Source: Pseudeuparius sepicola | Taxonomy: Eukaryota; Arthropoda; Insecta; Coleoptera; Anthribidae | DNA length: 64,000 nt | Assembly (NCBI GenBank): GCA_963920635.1 | Contig: OY987299.1 | Span: 17,907,401 to 17,971,400, forward strand | Direction of reading: 5' to 3' | Shown here: piece by piece, positions 50,401 through 59,400 of the stretch | How the letters are laid out: each line of letters begins with the position of its first letter | How positions within the stretch are numbered: the first letter of the stretch is position 1 | The notes under the pieces: generated by a model | Databases searched by the model: none | Seen by the model: only the letters and a program-made list of their open reading frames with translations | What the model was told of the DNA's origin: nothing | Translations under genes and position numbers: made by a program

Positions 50401-53060
50401 GTCTGGGACTGGCAACATTAGACCTTTCCCCGAGTCTTCACATGAGGTCCCAATGCTCCCGGCGACACCCAAAAATGATTATAAGAAAAAACACGCGATA
50501 TCCAAGAGTATTTAAGAAAGCATATCACTGACAAAGATCAATGAGTATGATAGATACTAATTGATGCTTGACTTTCTATCTTTGTTTTATAGTAGTATGG
50601 ATATATTTAATCTTGAGGATAAAATAAAGCAACTTTTACCACACCTTTGGCAAATATCTATGCCAGATTTTCGAAAAAAAACAAACATTGCTATACTATA
50701 CCGCGATTACTGTAAGAAGTCCCGATTTTGTCAGATGACATTCTTCACAAAATCCCTAGGAATTTTTTGTTAACCATAGGTATAACATTGGTATGTGTCT
50801 CAACCAGTTAATGACGTCACTCATTGATTTATAATGTGAAAAGTTACCCTAGTGATACGAAAAAAAGAGCATAATAAAATAAAAACCCTATTGCAATCAC
50901 GATTATGCCGCTACAAATAAAAATCACTATGACTACAACTCATTTTAATAATAATTTCAAACGTCATCGGAACACTTTCGTTTTGGTATTTTGTAATAAT
51001 CAGCTGCTTTTGGCAGCGCTATGGGCGGACTCAGGCAAATTTAGCTTCGGTGTGTCAAAGTGACAGTGAAGCTTTTCCAGATCGTTTAAACTGGTTCAAA
51101 CACTCGTAATGAAAATATTCGCGGGTTTTCTACGTTTTGTGAGTTTTACCGTCATCTGTGTTGTTCTTGTTCGTGTTATTAGTGCAAATGGGCTCGTTAC
51201 TGACCTGAACTTATGACCCCCTTGCATTTTTTGCTGCATTGATGCCAACTTAGGATATCGAAATTACCAATTGACAGTCCCAGTAAGGACTTCTTAAAAT
51301 AATTTGAGTATATTATAACATTACTTTTCCAAATTCTAGGGTATAAATAGACACGGTAGGCTACGTTTCAGACTCGAAGAGGATGATACATCCCCAGTCA
51401 TCATTCTTCTACCCTCCCTCCCCATTTACCACAATAAAAAAACATTCAATTATCTCAAAAACAAAATTTGTAGGGGTGTTTGCATTTGAGTACACTGGAG
51501 ATTACTTTAAAATAAAAATAGGAAATTTCACATCTCTAGAGACAAAATGCTATTAAATGTACTGAAGTTTACTTACTGTAGAAATTGCAAACACCAGACA
51601 ATTTGTAATTAAATCAGACCTCATGTATTTCACGACATCAAACTGGGTGGCACGAATTTTCGGTATGGTTTTTTCTGCAATACTTTTCAATTCCCAGTTG
51701 AATCTCTTAAAAACATCTTCAAACATTAGCGAAATCAAAGATCCGGCCAATTCTAAACGTTTGTTTCCGTAGTAATCTCTGTCATCGAGAAACTTTTTGT
51801 CAGATTGTGCCTCAACAACTCTTTTTATCATTAACCCGAGGTAGACTGCTTTTTGTCGAAAATTATATTCCTCGACTGGCACGTGTGCTAGGACTGTGGT
51901 CGCGAGCATGTGTCTAGCTTCGTCTGTCGGCGATTTCACTTTCGAAGCTGCAGTTACAAATCTTTTGGCTACGAGTTTTGTCCCCAGATATTTCAAAGCT
52001 GCTTCTTGAGTGTAAATTTTTAAAGTGTGTGTTTCTTCTAGGGTTGGGGTAAATTTGTGAACATCCGCAATACCGATTAGTTCGCATATTTCTCTGTCAC
52101 TTAAAACGTTCATAGCCTTGAAAATAATCGAGACTGGTATTGGCTGAAAAACACATAACTTTCAATTAATTTGTTGCTTGAATAAAAAAATCAGTGGTTA
52201 TCAATAGTACTATACTTACGTCAGTAAAAACATTGTGCCCCATGAAATACTTGGTCCCCTTGACAAAAACTGTAGTCCTAGATTTCTTTTCGTGTGTCGA
52301 ACTAGTAACTTGACATTGTATACCAAATTTCGCTTCCTCGACGATCATCCTGTTTTTCTGAAGCTGTTCTTGAATTAAAATAACCTTTTCTTGCCCCTTT
52401 ACAACAAAATACCCCCCTGGATCTAATGGGCACTCATTCATTTGTGCTAATTCATACTCTGACTTGTTGGTCAACACACAGTTTGAGGACCGAAGCATTA
52501 TGGGCATTCTACCGATTAACAGGCCCGTTTTTGCCACTCTTTGTGTACCTCTCGTGTATTCAATATCGACAGAAATCGGAGCTGAGTAAGTCATGTCTCG
52601 CAACCTGCATTCATGTGGTGTAGTTGGTTTGCTTATGTTAAATCCTTCGTCCACGTCAGGGGTCCCAACGTGCACATTTGTGTATCTACAATTGCGTAAA
52701 TTTTAGAATGTTGACAAAAATAGTGACAAATATGTGTACTTGATATAAAATAAAGGATCTGCATCGCAGGTAACTCTGTTGTTTGCTTCGACGATTTTTT
52801 TTATTTCAACATTGATAAAGTAATTAAACGAGTCGATGTGTTGCTTGACCAATCCCTTTACTTTCAGAAATGCTGGGACTAATTTCCATTTTTCCTAAGA
52901 AGAAATAGGCATTAATATGATTGGTATGATTAGTATTTTAATATGTTGGATCTTATAGATTATTCAATTCAATTTAAATTATTACTTCGATTTCTCTTAT
53001 AGGTTTCTGGTAAAGTTTGACATCTCCAAATATATCAATAGACTTCTGTAGCTCGGGCAT
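23404..53060 (-). CDS. POLR3B: DNA-directed RNA polymerase III subunit RPC2
   Basis: Second-largest subunit of nuclear RNA polymerase III, which makes tRNA, 5S rRNA and U6; it forms half of the active-centre cleft. Exons in transcript order: 52986-53060, 52740-52894, 52220-52685, 51577-52143, 49566-49929, 46770-47024, 35661-35926, 34360-34686, 32042-32279, 31841-31984, 27646-27961, 23404-23623. Every junction is GT/AG and in phase; the sum is 3393 nt, 1130 residues, close to the 1133 of human POLR3B. Conserved blocks are intact: [22 protein letters not shown] (exon 5), [15 protein letters not shown] (exon 8), [12 protein letters not shown] (exon 9), the [17 protein letters not shown] clamp block (exon 10), and the C-terminal zinc site C1077/C1080/C1089/C1092 (exon 12). 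Introns 2, 3 and 9 are under 80 bp while intron 6 is 10.8 kb, all growth being transposon sequence. The Drosophila name is RpIII128. Complete and apparently functional. Confidence 0.97.
24146..26527. repeat. TIR element, TACAGGGTGATTTATTC ends
   Basis: About 40 bp at 24146-24190 (TACAGGGTGATTTATTCATAA) recur inverted at 26485-26527. The interior holds GC-richer stretches (25178-25462 is open on both strands) and no recognised transposase. It abuts the next element at a TA. Confidence 0.7.
26528..27206. repeat. Foldback, arms about 300 bp
   Basis: TTTTTAATTTTTCAA-type ends and ATGACGAAAAGTTCATATGA (about 26574) recur inverted near 27135-27170; CGAGATGCAGGGT near 26618 pairs with ACCCTGCATCTCG near 27103. 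Right terminus near ACACCCTGTATC (27198-27209). Confidence 0.7.
28432..29616 (+). mobile_element. CTGGACCAACACTATATT family, copy 1 (interrupted)
   Basis: Left terminus CTGGACCCACACTATATTAA, body word AAAATGGCGACTTATTATAG, right end CGATCGCTTGAAACAGCGCT...GTTGGTCCAG. Interrupted by a foldback at about 29053-29437. Immediately followed by an inverted right-end fragment (29620-29705), making a palindromic junction. POLR3B intron 10. Confidence 0.8.
29053..29437. repeat. Foldback inserted in copy 1
   Basis: AACAAAATATCCTGGGTATTCT at the left pairs with its inverse at 29416-29437; arms are about 165 bp around ACATAAATGTTTGTTTG. Confidence 0.75.
29620..29705 (-). mobile_element. Right-end fragment of the CTGGACC family
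   Basis: CAACACTATATTAAAGACCT followed by GCGATCGTCACTGGCGCCAC is the inverse of the right terminus of copy 1. Nothing of the body remains. Confidence 0.7.
30901..31778 (+). mobile_element. CTGGACCAACACTATATT family, intact copy
   Basis: 878 bp from CTGGACCAACACTATATTAA to TTAATATAGTGTTGGTCCAG, flanked by a perfect 7-bp direct repeat CCCTAAC (30894-30900, 31779-31785). No coding frame of note: a non-autonomous TIR element. Best reference copy of the family in this window. Confidence 0.85.
32467..33194. repeat. 364-bp tandem duplication in POLR3B intron 8
   Basis: Unit 1 starts TACCGCTTTTGGCCTTATTG at 32467 and unit 2 at 32831; both end ATCAACAAGAATATTCTCTT. A handful of substitutions and 1-8-bp indels separate them. 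Confidence 0.9.
33927..34060 (-). mobile_element. (AAT)n-linked retroelement 3' tail
   Basis: Reads, on the minus strand, GCACAAGCATGTGGTTGCTT...GAGGGTGAGAATTATTATT, the form of a 3' end with an (ATT)n tail. Related fragments at 43947-44025, 45808-45886 and 49945-50065. Confidence 0.55.
34725..35645. repeat. GAAACTTTC/GAAATTT low-complexity repeat filling POLR3B intron 7
   Basis: Many short copies of TTCGCGAAACTTTCG, GAAATTTATGAAATTT and similar near-palindromic words at 34725-35005 and 35445-35645, around about 430 bp of ordinary sequence. A longer unit of about 115 bp (TTTGAAACTTTCAATGTGAT) is repeated at 34826 and 34930. Confidence 0.75.
36760..37510. repeat. Foldback, AT-rich arms about 300 bp
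   Basis: AAAAAGTTGTTTCTTTT near 36780 pairs with its inverse near 37460; further in, TGATATCA-flanked words and ACCAAAATTCAG (37104) pair with CTGAATTTTGGT (37160). Confidence 0.7.
37593..38138. mobile_element. Foldback with TAGACC...GATAGTGACAG ends, second member
   Basis: Termini TAGACCGTCAGATAGTGACA and inverse. Arms include GGTGCCCCATTTTCGCATAC. Comparison with uninterrupted copies of its host indicates a target duplication of about 3 bp (TGT). Interior unrelated to the element at 2539-3405. Confidence 0.8.
38300..38700 (-). repeat. Dispersed repeat X, copy 1
   Basis: The minus strand has an open frame (38386-38700) with [20 protein letters not shown] and [20 protein letters not shown]. 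Both blocks recur, diverged, at 50070-50530 on the plus strand. Confidence 0.6.
38931..40322. mobile_element. 1.39-kb palindromic element inside the LINE
   Basis: ACAGTGTGTCCCACTTAAGG at the left is the exact inverse of the right end. Each arm holds two direct copies of a roughly 285-bp unit (starting near 38948 and 39234; mirrored near 40020 and 40310). It interrupts the LINE endonuclease at ATAT, with ATAT (or TA) on both sides. No coding capacity. Confidence 0.83.
40324..42762 (+). pseudogene. LINE ORF2 remnant: endonuclease-reverse transcriptase
   Basis: Coding remains in three blocks: 40324-40640 (endonuclease C-terminus), 40640-41990 (linker, reverse transcriptase fingers/palm with SKAFDCVDH and FADD motifs, interrupted by an in-frame TAG at 41732-41734), and 42022-42762 (thumb and C-terminal domain, ending ...DEYFSDSL). 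The stop at 42019-42021 looks like TGG changed to TAG. The catalytic aspartates are still present, so decay is moderate. Confidence 0.85.
42977..44239 (+). mobile_element. CTGGACC family copy in unit 1, right end lost
   Basis: Left end CTGGACCGACACTATATTAA; interrupted by a foldback with ends GGTTGCCGACAGCGAAA (43003-43327); ends at GCTATGCACAGGTC where a MITE begins. Duplicated at 44838-46100. Confidence 0.78.
44240..44584. repeat. MITE with AAGTAACTCTTACGCCTG ends
   Basis: AAGTAACTCTTACGCCTGG at the left pairs with CAGGCGTAAGAGTTATTT at the right; 345 bp. Duplicated at 46101-46445. Confidence 0.75.
44838..46100 (+). mobile_element. CTGGACC family copy in unit 2
   Basis: Near-identical duplicate of 42977-44239, including its nested foldback and the same loss of the right terminus. 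Confidence 0.78.
46101..46445. repeat. MITE with AAGTAACTCTTACGCCTG ends, unit 2 copy
   Basis: Duplicate of 44240-44584 within the tandem duplication; differs at one or two positions. Confidence 0.75.
47103..47982. mobile_element. MITE with GTAACG-rich ends, 880 bp
   Basis: AGATTGACGTAACGTAACCG near 47114 pairs with CGGTTACGTTACGTCAATCT near 47951; further TTACG words near 47170 and 47860-47890. No frame inside. POLR3B intron 5. Confidence 0.75.
48043..49412. mobile_element. TIR element hosting a nested element
   Basis: AAAAATAAAATTATTAACAG at 48043 pairs with its inverse at 49392-49411. The inverted arm continues past the nested insert (AACAAAGAGAAAAACAAAAA at 48466 pairs with 49342-49370), so the insert at 48099-48461 is younger. 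Confidence 0.72.
48099..48461. mobile_element. Nested TIR element, ends ATGAATAAAGAACCCCAGGA
   Basis: ATGAATAAAGAACCCCAGGA at the left is the inverse of TCCTGGGGTTCTTTATTCAT at the right. Flanked by TCATAAC on both sides (48092-48098, 48462-48468); the opposite arm of the host has a single TCATAAC at the matching place (about 49366), showing the empty site. Thus a 7-bp target duplication. Confidence 0.8.
49945..50065 (-). mobile_element. (AAT)n-linked retroelement 3' tail, second copy
   Basis: Diverged copy of 33927-34060 (ACTCCAACTTGGAATGCCCC, GCGGGGAGAGGGGTGGCAAT). Its simple-repeat end lies about 15 bp from the exon 5 acceptor of POLR3B. Confidence 0.5.
50060..50610 (+). repeat. Dispersed repeat X, copy 2
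   Basis: Contains [20 protein letters not shown] near 50078-50140, and after about 180 bp of extra sequence [20 protein letters not shown] (50330 on). Same order as copy 1. Confidence 0.6.
50690..51130 (-). repeat. Dispersed repeat W, copy 2
   Basis: Inverse of 9318-9735, in POLR3B intron 4. Includes CCCGATTTTGTCAGATGACA near 50719 and TAAAATAAAAACCCTATTGC near 50874. Confidence 0.7.
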
Positions 53061-53526
53061 AATTGTTAATAATAATTAAATTGTAAATAAAAAAAATCAA
53101 CACTGCAACATCCAATGAAAAGTGAGGCACAGATTATGGGGGTTTAAAGTGAGGTTAGTTCTATTTGACTTTGACAGCACAAAACTTGACAGTTAAATAA
53201 CAAAAAATATTTATTTTAGTAATTTTTGTGATAACAAAAACAGAAATGCATAAACTGCGTTCGGAGTTCAGAGTTGCTCCGGCCATCTGGAGTACAAGTT
53301 TGCTTGCGCTTGTTCGAGTGCCCAAAGGTTCTCACCACCGAGCCACAGAATAGACCGAGCTGCTCTTTCCTCCTTTCGAACCCGGTCAAAACTGAACGGT
53401 TTCTGACGCGGGTTGAAAAGAACCATAGATATAGAGGAATAAAGAAATAGAGTGAGCTTTGACCTACTGCGCATCCGATTTTTTGGCTACACAGAGGGCG
53501 CTTAGATCGCCGCCATTAAAACCAAA
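53061..53526. other. POLR3B upstream region
   Basis: Expected to hold the POLR3B promoter (minus strand). 53270-53520 is GC-richer and could belong to a 5' end on either strand; no motif decides it. Confidence 0.4.
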
Positions 53527-53575
53527 GACTTATAAAAACATTATATGTCTTTGATTGATTTTAACCCAGTCTTGT
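53527..53575 (+). promoter_or_regulatory. TATA-like core promoter candidate
   Basis: TTATAAAAACATT near 53530, followed about 35 bases later by an initiator-like CCCAGTCTTG. It sits upstream of the possible exon at 53711 and points towards it. Sequence motif only; no transcript evidence. Confidence 0.25.
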
Positions 53576-53710
53576 CTTGTAGTTTGTTTACGTTTTGACG
53601 TGCTTACTTCTTAATTGCTTTTTTAAGGTCTTTTTCGTGTGTTTAGCGTTTTTGCTGGCGTGTTTTTGTAATCGTGTTGCGTTCATTAACATGTCTTGCT
53701 CTCTAAGAAC

Positions 53711-53880
53711 ATGCACAAATTGGTGGGTAATAAGAAATGCCTCCAATCAACTTCTATACCGTCGGAAAATGAATCTGACCAACAACAAAGTGGTCCGAGC
53801 CTAGCACAAGTTTCAACTTCAACAGATTCAATTATTTCTCCTAATGAGGCACCAAGGCAGATTCGCCGAAAACGGTCCAG
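53711..53880 (+). CDS. Possible first coding exon of an unrecognised gene
   Basis: An ATG at 53711 opens 57 codons (MHKLVGNKKC...) with a polar Ser/Gln-rich middle and a basic end (PRQIRRKRS), running straight into a CAG/GTAAAA donor at 53880/53881. About 180 bp upstream is TTATAAAAA (near 53530). An alternative ATG at 53691 in another frame runs 38 codons to a stop. I recognise no family and see no convincing second exon before mei-41. It could be the 5' exon of a transposon-derived gene or chance. Confidence 0.25.
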
Positions 53881-54539
53881 GTAAAAATAAACTTTTTTGA
53901 CTAAAGTTGCTTCCACATCAATATAAAATTATACCTAAAACCTAAAAAATAAATGCAACAAAAATTTGAAAAAGCAAATTATTTTGAATTTGTCGCACTT
54001 TCGTCCGGCCGGCTCTTCCCTCAGTCGAGTTTTCTGCATATTTTAGATCGGATCGCGAGCAGTATATTCTGTAAATTTGTTTTGCTACTTAATTTAAGGA
54101 GATTTATAAAGATCCACGAAAGGCAGAAACACACTATTAGAACTTCTAAAAGAATTAGTTAAGAATTACATGCCACTTGGAATCTCATATTAGTCCGACA
54201 CTGGTAATCGATCGCAAGGCGGTCATGTGACTTTGTTTACATCTACTGCCGCTGTATCTTGGAAAGACTTAGAACTGGCTTTGTTTTGGCAAGTTTGTTC
54301 CCATAATAAAAAAATAATGTTTACAGTTCGGGTGACAGATCTGGTGCTAACGATTACAAGGCAGTGGCGTACCTCTTATTTTTTTAAATAGTTATAAAAA
54401 TGGGAAAAAATATATTTGCCTTTATATCTCAATTTTTTTATAAAAATTGAAGGGTAACCCCAGTTACAACTAGTACGCGTCAATTCTAAAATTCAAAATT
54501 ATCAATGTTATTGACAGTTACTAGTTGGGGATTGTTCGA

Positions 54540-54965
54540 CGAACACAATTTAAAAAAATAAAAAATAAAAACTTTTTAAAAACAAGCTTTTATTTAAGCC
54601 ATGAACTAAAACAGATAAAATAAGTTTAGGTTTTCGTTAAGATAATTCAATGCCACAATTACCACACTGCGGCAAGCTTTTTAAATAAAAAAGCTCGTCG
54701 CGCGAAATGTTCATAAAAGTAGGTACCAATTAATTTTATCGGACATGTGATTGCTTGATAATGATAGGCAAGTACATGCCAAAGAATATATTTTCTTTAC
54801 AGTTTGCGCACAAGCTTTTTGATTTAAAAAAGCTTGTCGCAGTTTGGCATTGAATTATCTTAACAAAAACCTGAACTTATTTTATCCGTTTTAGTAAATG
54901 GCTTACTTAAATAAAAGCTTGTTTTTAAAAAGGTTTTTTAATATTTATTTTATTTTGTGCTTTTT
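54540..54965. repeat. Foldback, arms about 180 bp
   Basis: AAAACAAGCTTTTATTTAAG (54577) pairs with its inverse at 54905; GGCAAGCTTTTTAAATAAAA and GATTTAAAAAAGCTTGTCGC pair near the centre. A small palindrome (CCCCAGTTACAACTAGT / ACTAGTTGGGG) precedes it at 54463-54529. Confidence 0.72.
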
Positions 54966-55013
54966 AAAAGTACCTGTTTGATTCCCATCTCAGAAGGGTG
55001 GTAAAGAAATTTA

Positions 55014-55250
55014 GTCCGCCATCTTGGGGCACCGGGCATCCGCCCTATTGGATTTAATATGACGTCAGTCACGACAGTCACCTTATCGTTTTATACTCTT
55101 CAAATCCTTTCATTTGATACCCATAATGTTGTGAAGAATTAGGCAATCCGCCATCTTGGGGAGGCCGCCATATTAGATTTATTATGTCATTCATTCACCG
55201 TATTGTTTTCTACCCGTCGAGCCCTTTCGTTTGATACCCATGTTGAGAAT
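55014..55250. repeat. Two direct repeats with CCGCCATCTTGGGG
   Basis: CCGCCATCTTGGGG occurs at 55017 and 55149, each followed about 90-95 bp later by TTTGATACCCAT. Imperfect unit of about 135 bp. Confidence 0.6.
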
Positions 55251-55975
55251 TATTTTCCCTCTGATGGTAAACTTATCTTTTCCCAGAACTAGGTACGCCT
55301 ATGTACTTACGCATGATATGTAACCTCCTTTGGCGAGTTGCTTGATTTGCAAACAATACAATTTTTTTGCCCATAACGTATAACTTAATTGTCTATATAA
55401 ACATTTTAAACCGACGAATAATTAAGAAACACTTAAAAACAGCGAAAAATTGCTTCTAAAAGACACAGCACCAGTTATGTCAAACACAAGGTGAGGCACA
55501 CCTTGACCGATTTGCGCGTTTGTCAGATTGTGCGATTGGTATTGGTAATTGTATTAGTTATATTATTGTTTCCTTAGCTTAGTTGTATCACAGATTAAAG
55601 TACTACACGTAGTATAGAAATACTGCCTAATAAGTGTCTAGAAAATTATATAAATACTAGATTGGGTATGTCCCTAGTCCCTACATACAACGGAAACCTG
55701 AAACCACTGTTGCAAAACTATTATTTGCAATTTGATCTTTAAGATTATTTTAATTTTCCAGAGAAATAAGTTTTTCATTATGAATTATTGGCAACGCTGT
55801 TAAACTTTAACTAGTAAATAAATAATAGAGTATAAAACGTGCTACCCTTTACAAACATTTCAATCTACAGATGCCATTTCTATGTTTTTTATTTTTCTGA
55901 GGATCGCTGAGACCCGATTCAAAACTATTGTTGGAACAAACCCAATATAAACACCCGGTTGTTAAGTAAGGTTCT

Positions 55976-56004
55976 CAGACTAATGAATAAAGTCATTAGT
56001 CTGA
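55976..56004. repeat. Solo palindrome of the CAGACTAATGAATAAA termini
   Basis: CTCAGACTAATGAATAAA followed directly by GTCATTAGTCTGAG: both ends of the family at 2460 and 5021 with the interior lost. Lies 465 bp upstream of the mei-41 start codon. Confidence 0.7.
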
Positions 56005-56469
56005 GGTATGGTTACCTTGGTTGTCAATTTTTATTTGACAAGTGACAGATTTCAAATTTCAAATTTTTAACCTATATTCTATATTAATACGGCAGTTCAG
56101 TGTATTTGTATTTTAAATGGTTCAGTGTTTAGTGTTTGAGTTTCCCCAAGAATATTTTTTCTTTGACCCAAAGCTAAAAATAAAAAAGGTGAATAATAAA
56201 TAGTTTCATTTGAGAGTACTTTTTGTGCCGCGTTTTGGAAGTTTTTAAATCTATGATGTGACAATTTTCCTGTGGTGGTGTCTTTGGTGTACTGAAAAGA
56301 GTACTGTCATGACTCCTGTTTTCCCGTTTTGTATTATATTTGTTCCTATTGGAAAAGTGTGTTATCGATGTTTTGAATGAAATCCTGTGATACGCAAATT
56401 AGTTTTAAGGTGTAGTTGTTGGCAGTTAGTTTACGTTTGCTGTCTATTTTTGTGTATTTGTTTTTAACT

Positions 56470-59400
56470 ATGGCTCTTGAAGAAGTTCCTGATTTTTCGG
56501 CGTGGAAGATGTTCAGCGAAACCGTAAAACTCTTAGAAGGTGCTGAAGGAGGCTCCATGGAAAGTGCTGTCAAGCGATTAGCCAACATCATGAAGTCTAA
56601 AGATTTTTCAAACATATTCATCTTCAGTAAGCAGCAGGAATTGTCAGTGGAACAGCACAGGGATATTGTAGAGAAGTACACGGCATTTACTACATGGTTC
56701 ATCGGCAGGTTTTTTTATTTGTTGGGATGCGATAGGTACTCAAAAATACACAACGAAATAATCGAAGCACAGATATGTCTTCTTAGCCAAATATCTAAAA
56801 CACAACCCCATGTTTACTATGTGTTGGTAAAAGAATATGCCAAAGCTTTAAAAATGTTGATTGAATATTATAAAAATCCTGTGTCGTCTATAGTAATAGA
56901 AGTATTTATACCTCAGAAATCCCAACTTTCTGAAACATTTAGTTTGCAACCTGTGTTTATCGAAATTAGTTCAACAGGAGATTGTATTGCTATAGCGAAT
57001 AAAACACTACAGTTTTTCAAATACATCATACCGAAGGATATTTTATATTTTAGTTGTAGTAAAACAACTTTGGAGGTACTGGATAACTTAATTTATCTTG
57101 TATCAGATGGAATTCTTTTTGAAGAAATATTTGGAATTCATATAGAAATATTGGATAAATTGGCTTGCCACTTAAGCGATTTTGATTATGATGTGCTTGT
57201 AAAAATTTATACCATTTGTTCCGTACTCGAACAAATTATTTACGAGTTTTATAATAATAAACTCCAAGTTGAAAACGATAATGATTTTGAGAGGCTGATT
57301 GTAAAATATTTAAAAATATGTAGTAAGTTAAAGTCCGAATTAAGTAATGACCATATACAAAGATTGAGTACATTTATAATAGCTAGGAGTTTAACCAAAA
57401 ACACATCTAACCGTAGGATTCCAAACAACGAATGCCAAGAAATATGTGCAGAAAATATAAAATTACCCCTACAATGCTATTCGAACATCTATTTAAGCGA
57501 CTTAAAGTATATAACACATAACACAATAGAACAGAAAAATATTCGAATATTACCTTGCCTTAAAGATTACCTTATAAATTCCATATGCCGCAAGTATCAA
57601 GAAAGCAAAAATAAGGTAGAACTAAAAGTGTACGAAGAAGTTAAAGAATGGATAGATTTATTTTACCACCCAATTCTAGAAGATATCAGATATTTAAATT
57701 GCACTAAAGGCAAGTGCGTGATCCAAGAGACTCTCAATTTTCTAAATGCTCTTGGTGGGATTATATTGGAAATAATGATAACATTTAAAAAAACTTATAA
57801 CTCTGAATGTGCATTGTTGTTCTTTGAGGAAAAGAATTTCTTCCCTCAGATTATGTCAAAATGTGCCCAGCATATGAACACCTGTTCTGAAATTTCCAGT
57901 TTTCAAGAATTCCTGGTTAACGTCGGTATAATGACAAATTCCAAGCACATTGACATATTTTTTATAATCAGTCATCCAGTAAGGCATCCTCTACGTGGAA
58001 GCAATGAGCAGAGAGTGGCTGGATTAGTTCAATCACTGTATTCTTCCACTTCCAAGCAGAAGATTGATAAATTGATTTCCGTGAAATACCTGAATAGATT
58101 TCTTATAATCCTTTCTAGTGGACTTATTTCGAATCTAAACACCTTGCATGTTCAACAGATATTGGAGAGTTTGACAACCTTTTTTGTTAAAGTCATAGAA
58201 GCCAATGATTACAACCTAATTAGCATGGTAAGTATTGGATTTAAAGACGAAAAAAGTTTCCATTTATACTTCCAAACTGCATGTTTTGGAACTAAAAAGG
58301 CTTCTACAAGGTTTTCTTTTTTCAGGCTGCTGAATGCATGCCACACATTATGTCACTCACCAATGGTCCCAATCAAGTTTTATCCAGCATATACTTATCT
58401 CTACTTTCATCTCATAATAAGGACATTCAAACGAAGGTTTTAGAAATCTTGCCAAGCACAATTTGTACTTCATTAAATAATTACATTAAAGTACTCCACA
58501 AAAATAAAGTTGAAATCCAATGCGTAAAATGTCATATGAAAAAGGATGGTCTGGACTTACAAGATGTTGAATTATACGTGAGACAACACTATGGGGACAA
58601 TGCTCTTGGTATTACATTCAACAAGAACAAATTTGATTTTTCTCTCATTTCGAAAGCCGTATTAAAAACTGTTTTGAAATATCTTACAAACGGCAATGCA
58701 GAATTGAAAATCGACACTCTAGCAGTTCTTCCCTACGTAGCGAGTCACATGCAAGAGTTTTACACTACAGAAGTGGCATATATTTGGATTGAACTGGCTG
58801 GGCACAAGAACCGTGCCGTCCGGAAGAAGTTTGCAGAAATTATTCAGTTGACTGTACAGAATGGACAGGTATGAATTATTAAGGATGTACCAAATAGGGG
58901 ATATGTGGCATGGGCCGATTACTGAATATTTCGGCGCAACATTCGATTGAATTCCTAGGAGACATATATTACCATTTTTAGTGGGCGCCACGTAACGACC
59001 ACTACTGTAGAAACTTTAAAGTGTTTATCACTAGTGGCTGACACGTTATAGGAACCGTTCTATAACGTGGCTGCCACCAAAATGTGGAACAATGTTTGGG
59101 TAGCTGCCACGTTGCCACCACGTTTTTGCAACTTACACCGTTACGTTCCAGCTACGTGGCGCTTACGAGGCAAAAACATGGGCGCATAGTGGCAGCCACC
59201 TATGAGGCCACCTACGTAAAACTTGGCTACTTGCCTCTTTCTTTTCCATGTCGCTCGGTCTCTCTCTTTCAACTGTTTAGGTACATATAGAGTGTCTCTC
59301 TTTTGAGTGAAACAACCTTATAACTTCTTTAATTTTTAACCGATCAGAACGAAATTTTTACCAAAGGTAGATGGCATTGTGGCCTACTTATTTCCAAAAA

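Noticed and set aside
52166..52220. Read-through extension of POLR3B exon 3
   Set aside because: The frame continues past a good GTAAGT donor into a 76-bp intron; the conserved sequence resumes only in exon 4.
53268..53474. 68-codon minus-strand frame upstream of POLR3B
   Set aside because: No conserved motif; POLR3B already starts properly at 53060 with a full-length N-terminus.
59081..59290. 68-codon + frame in mei-41 intron 2
   Set aside because: Entirely within the GTGGC/CCACG-rich repeat; not in phase with flanking exons.
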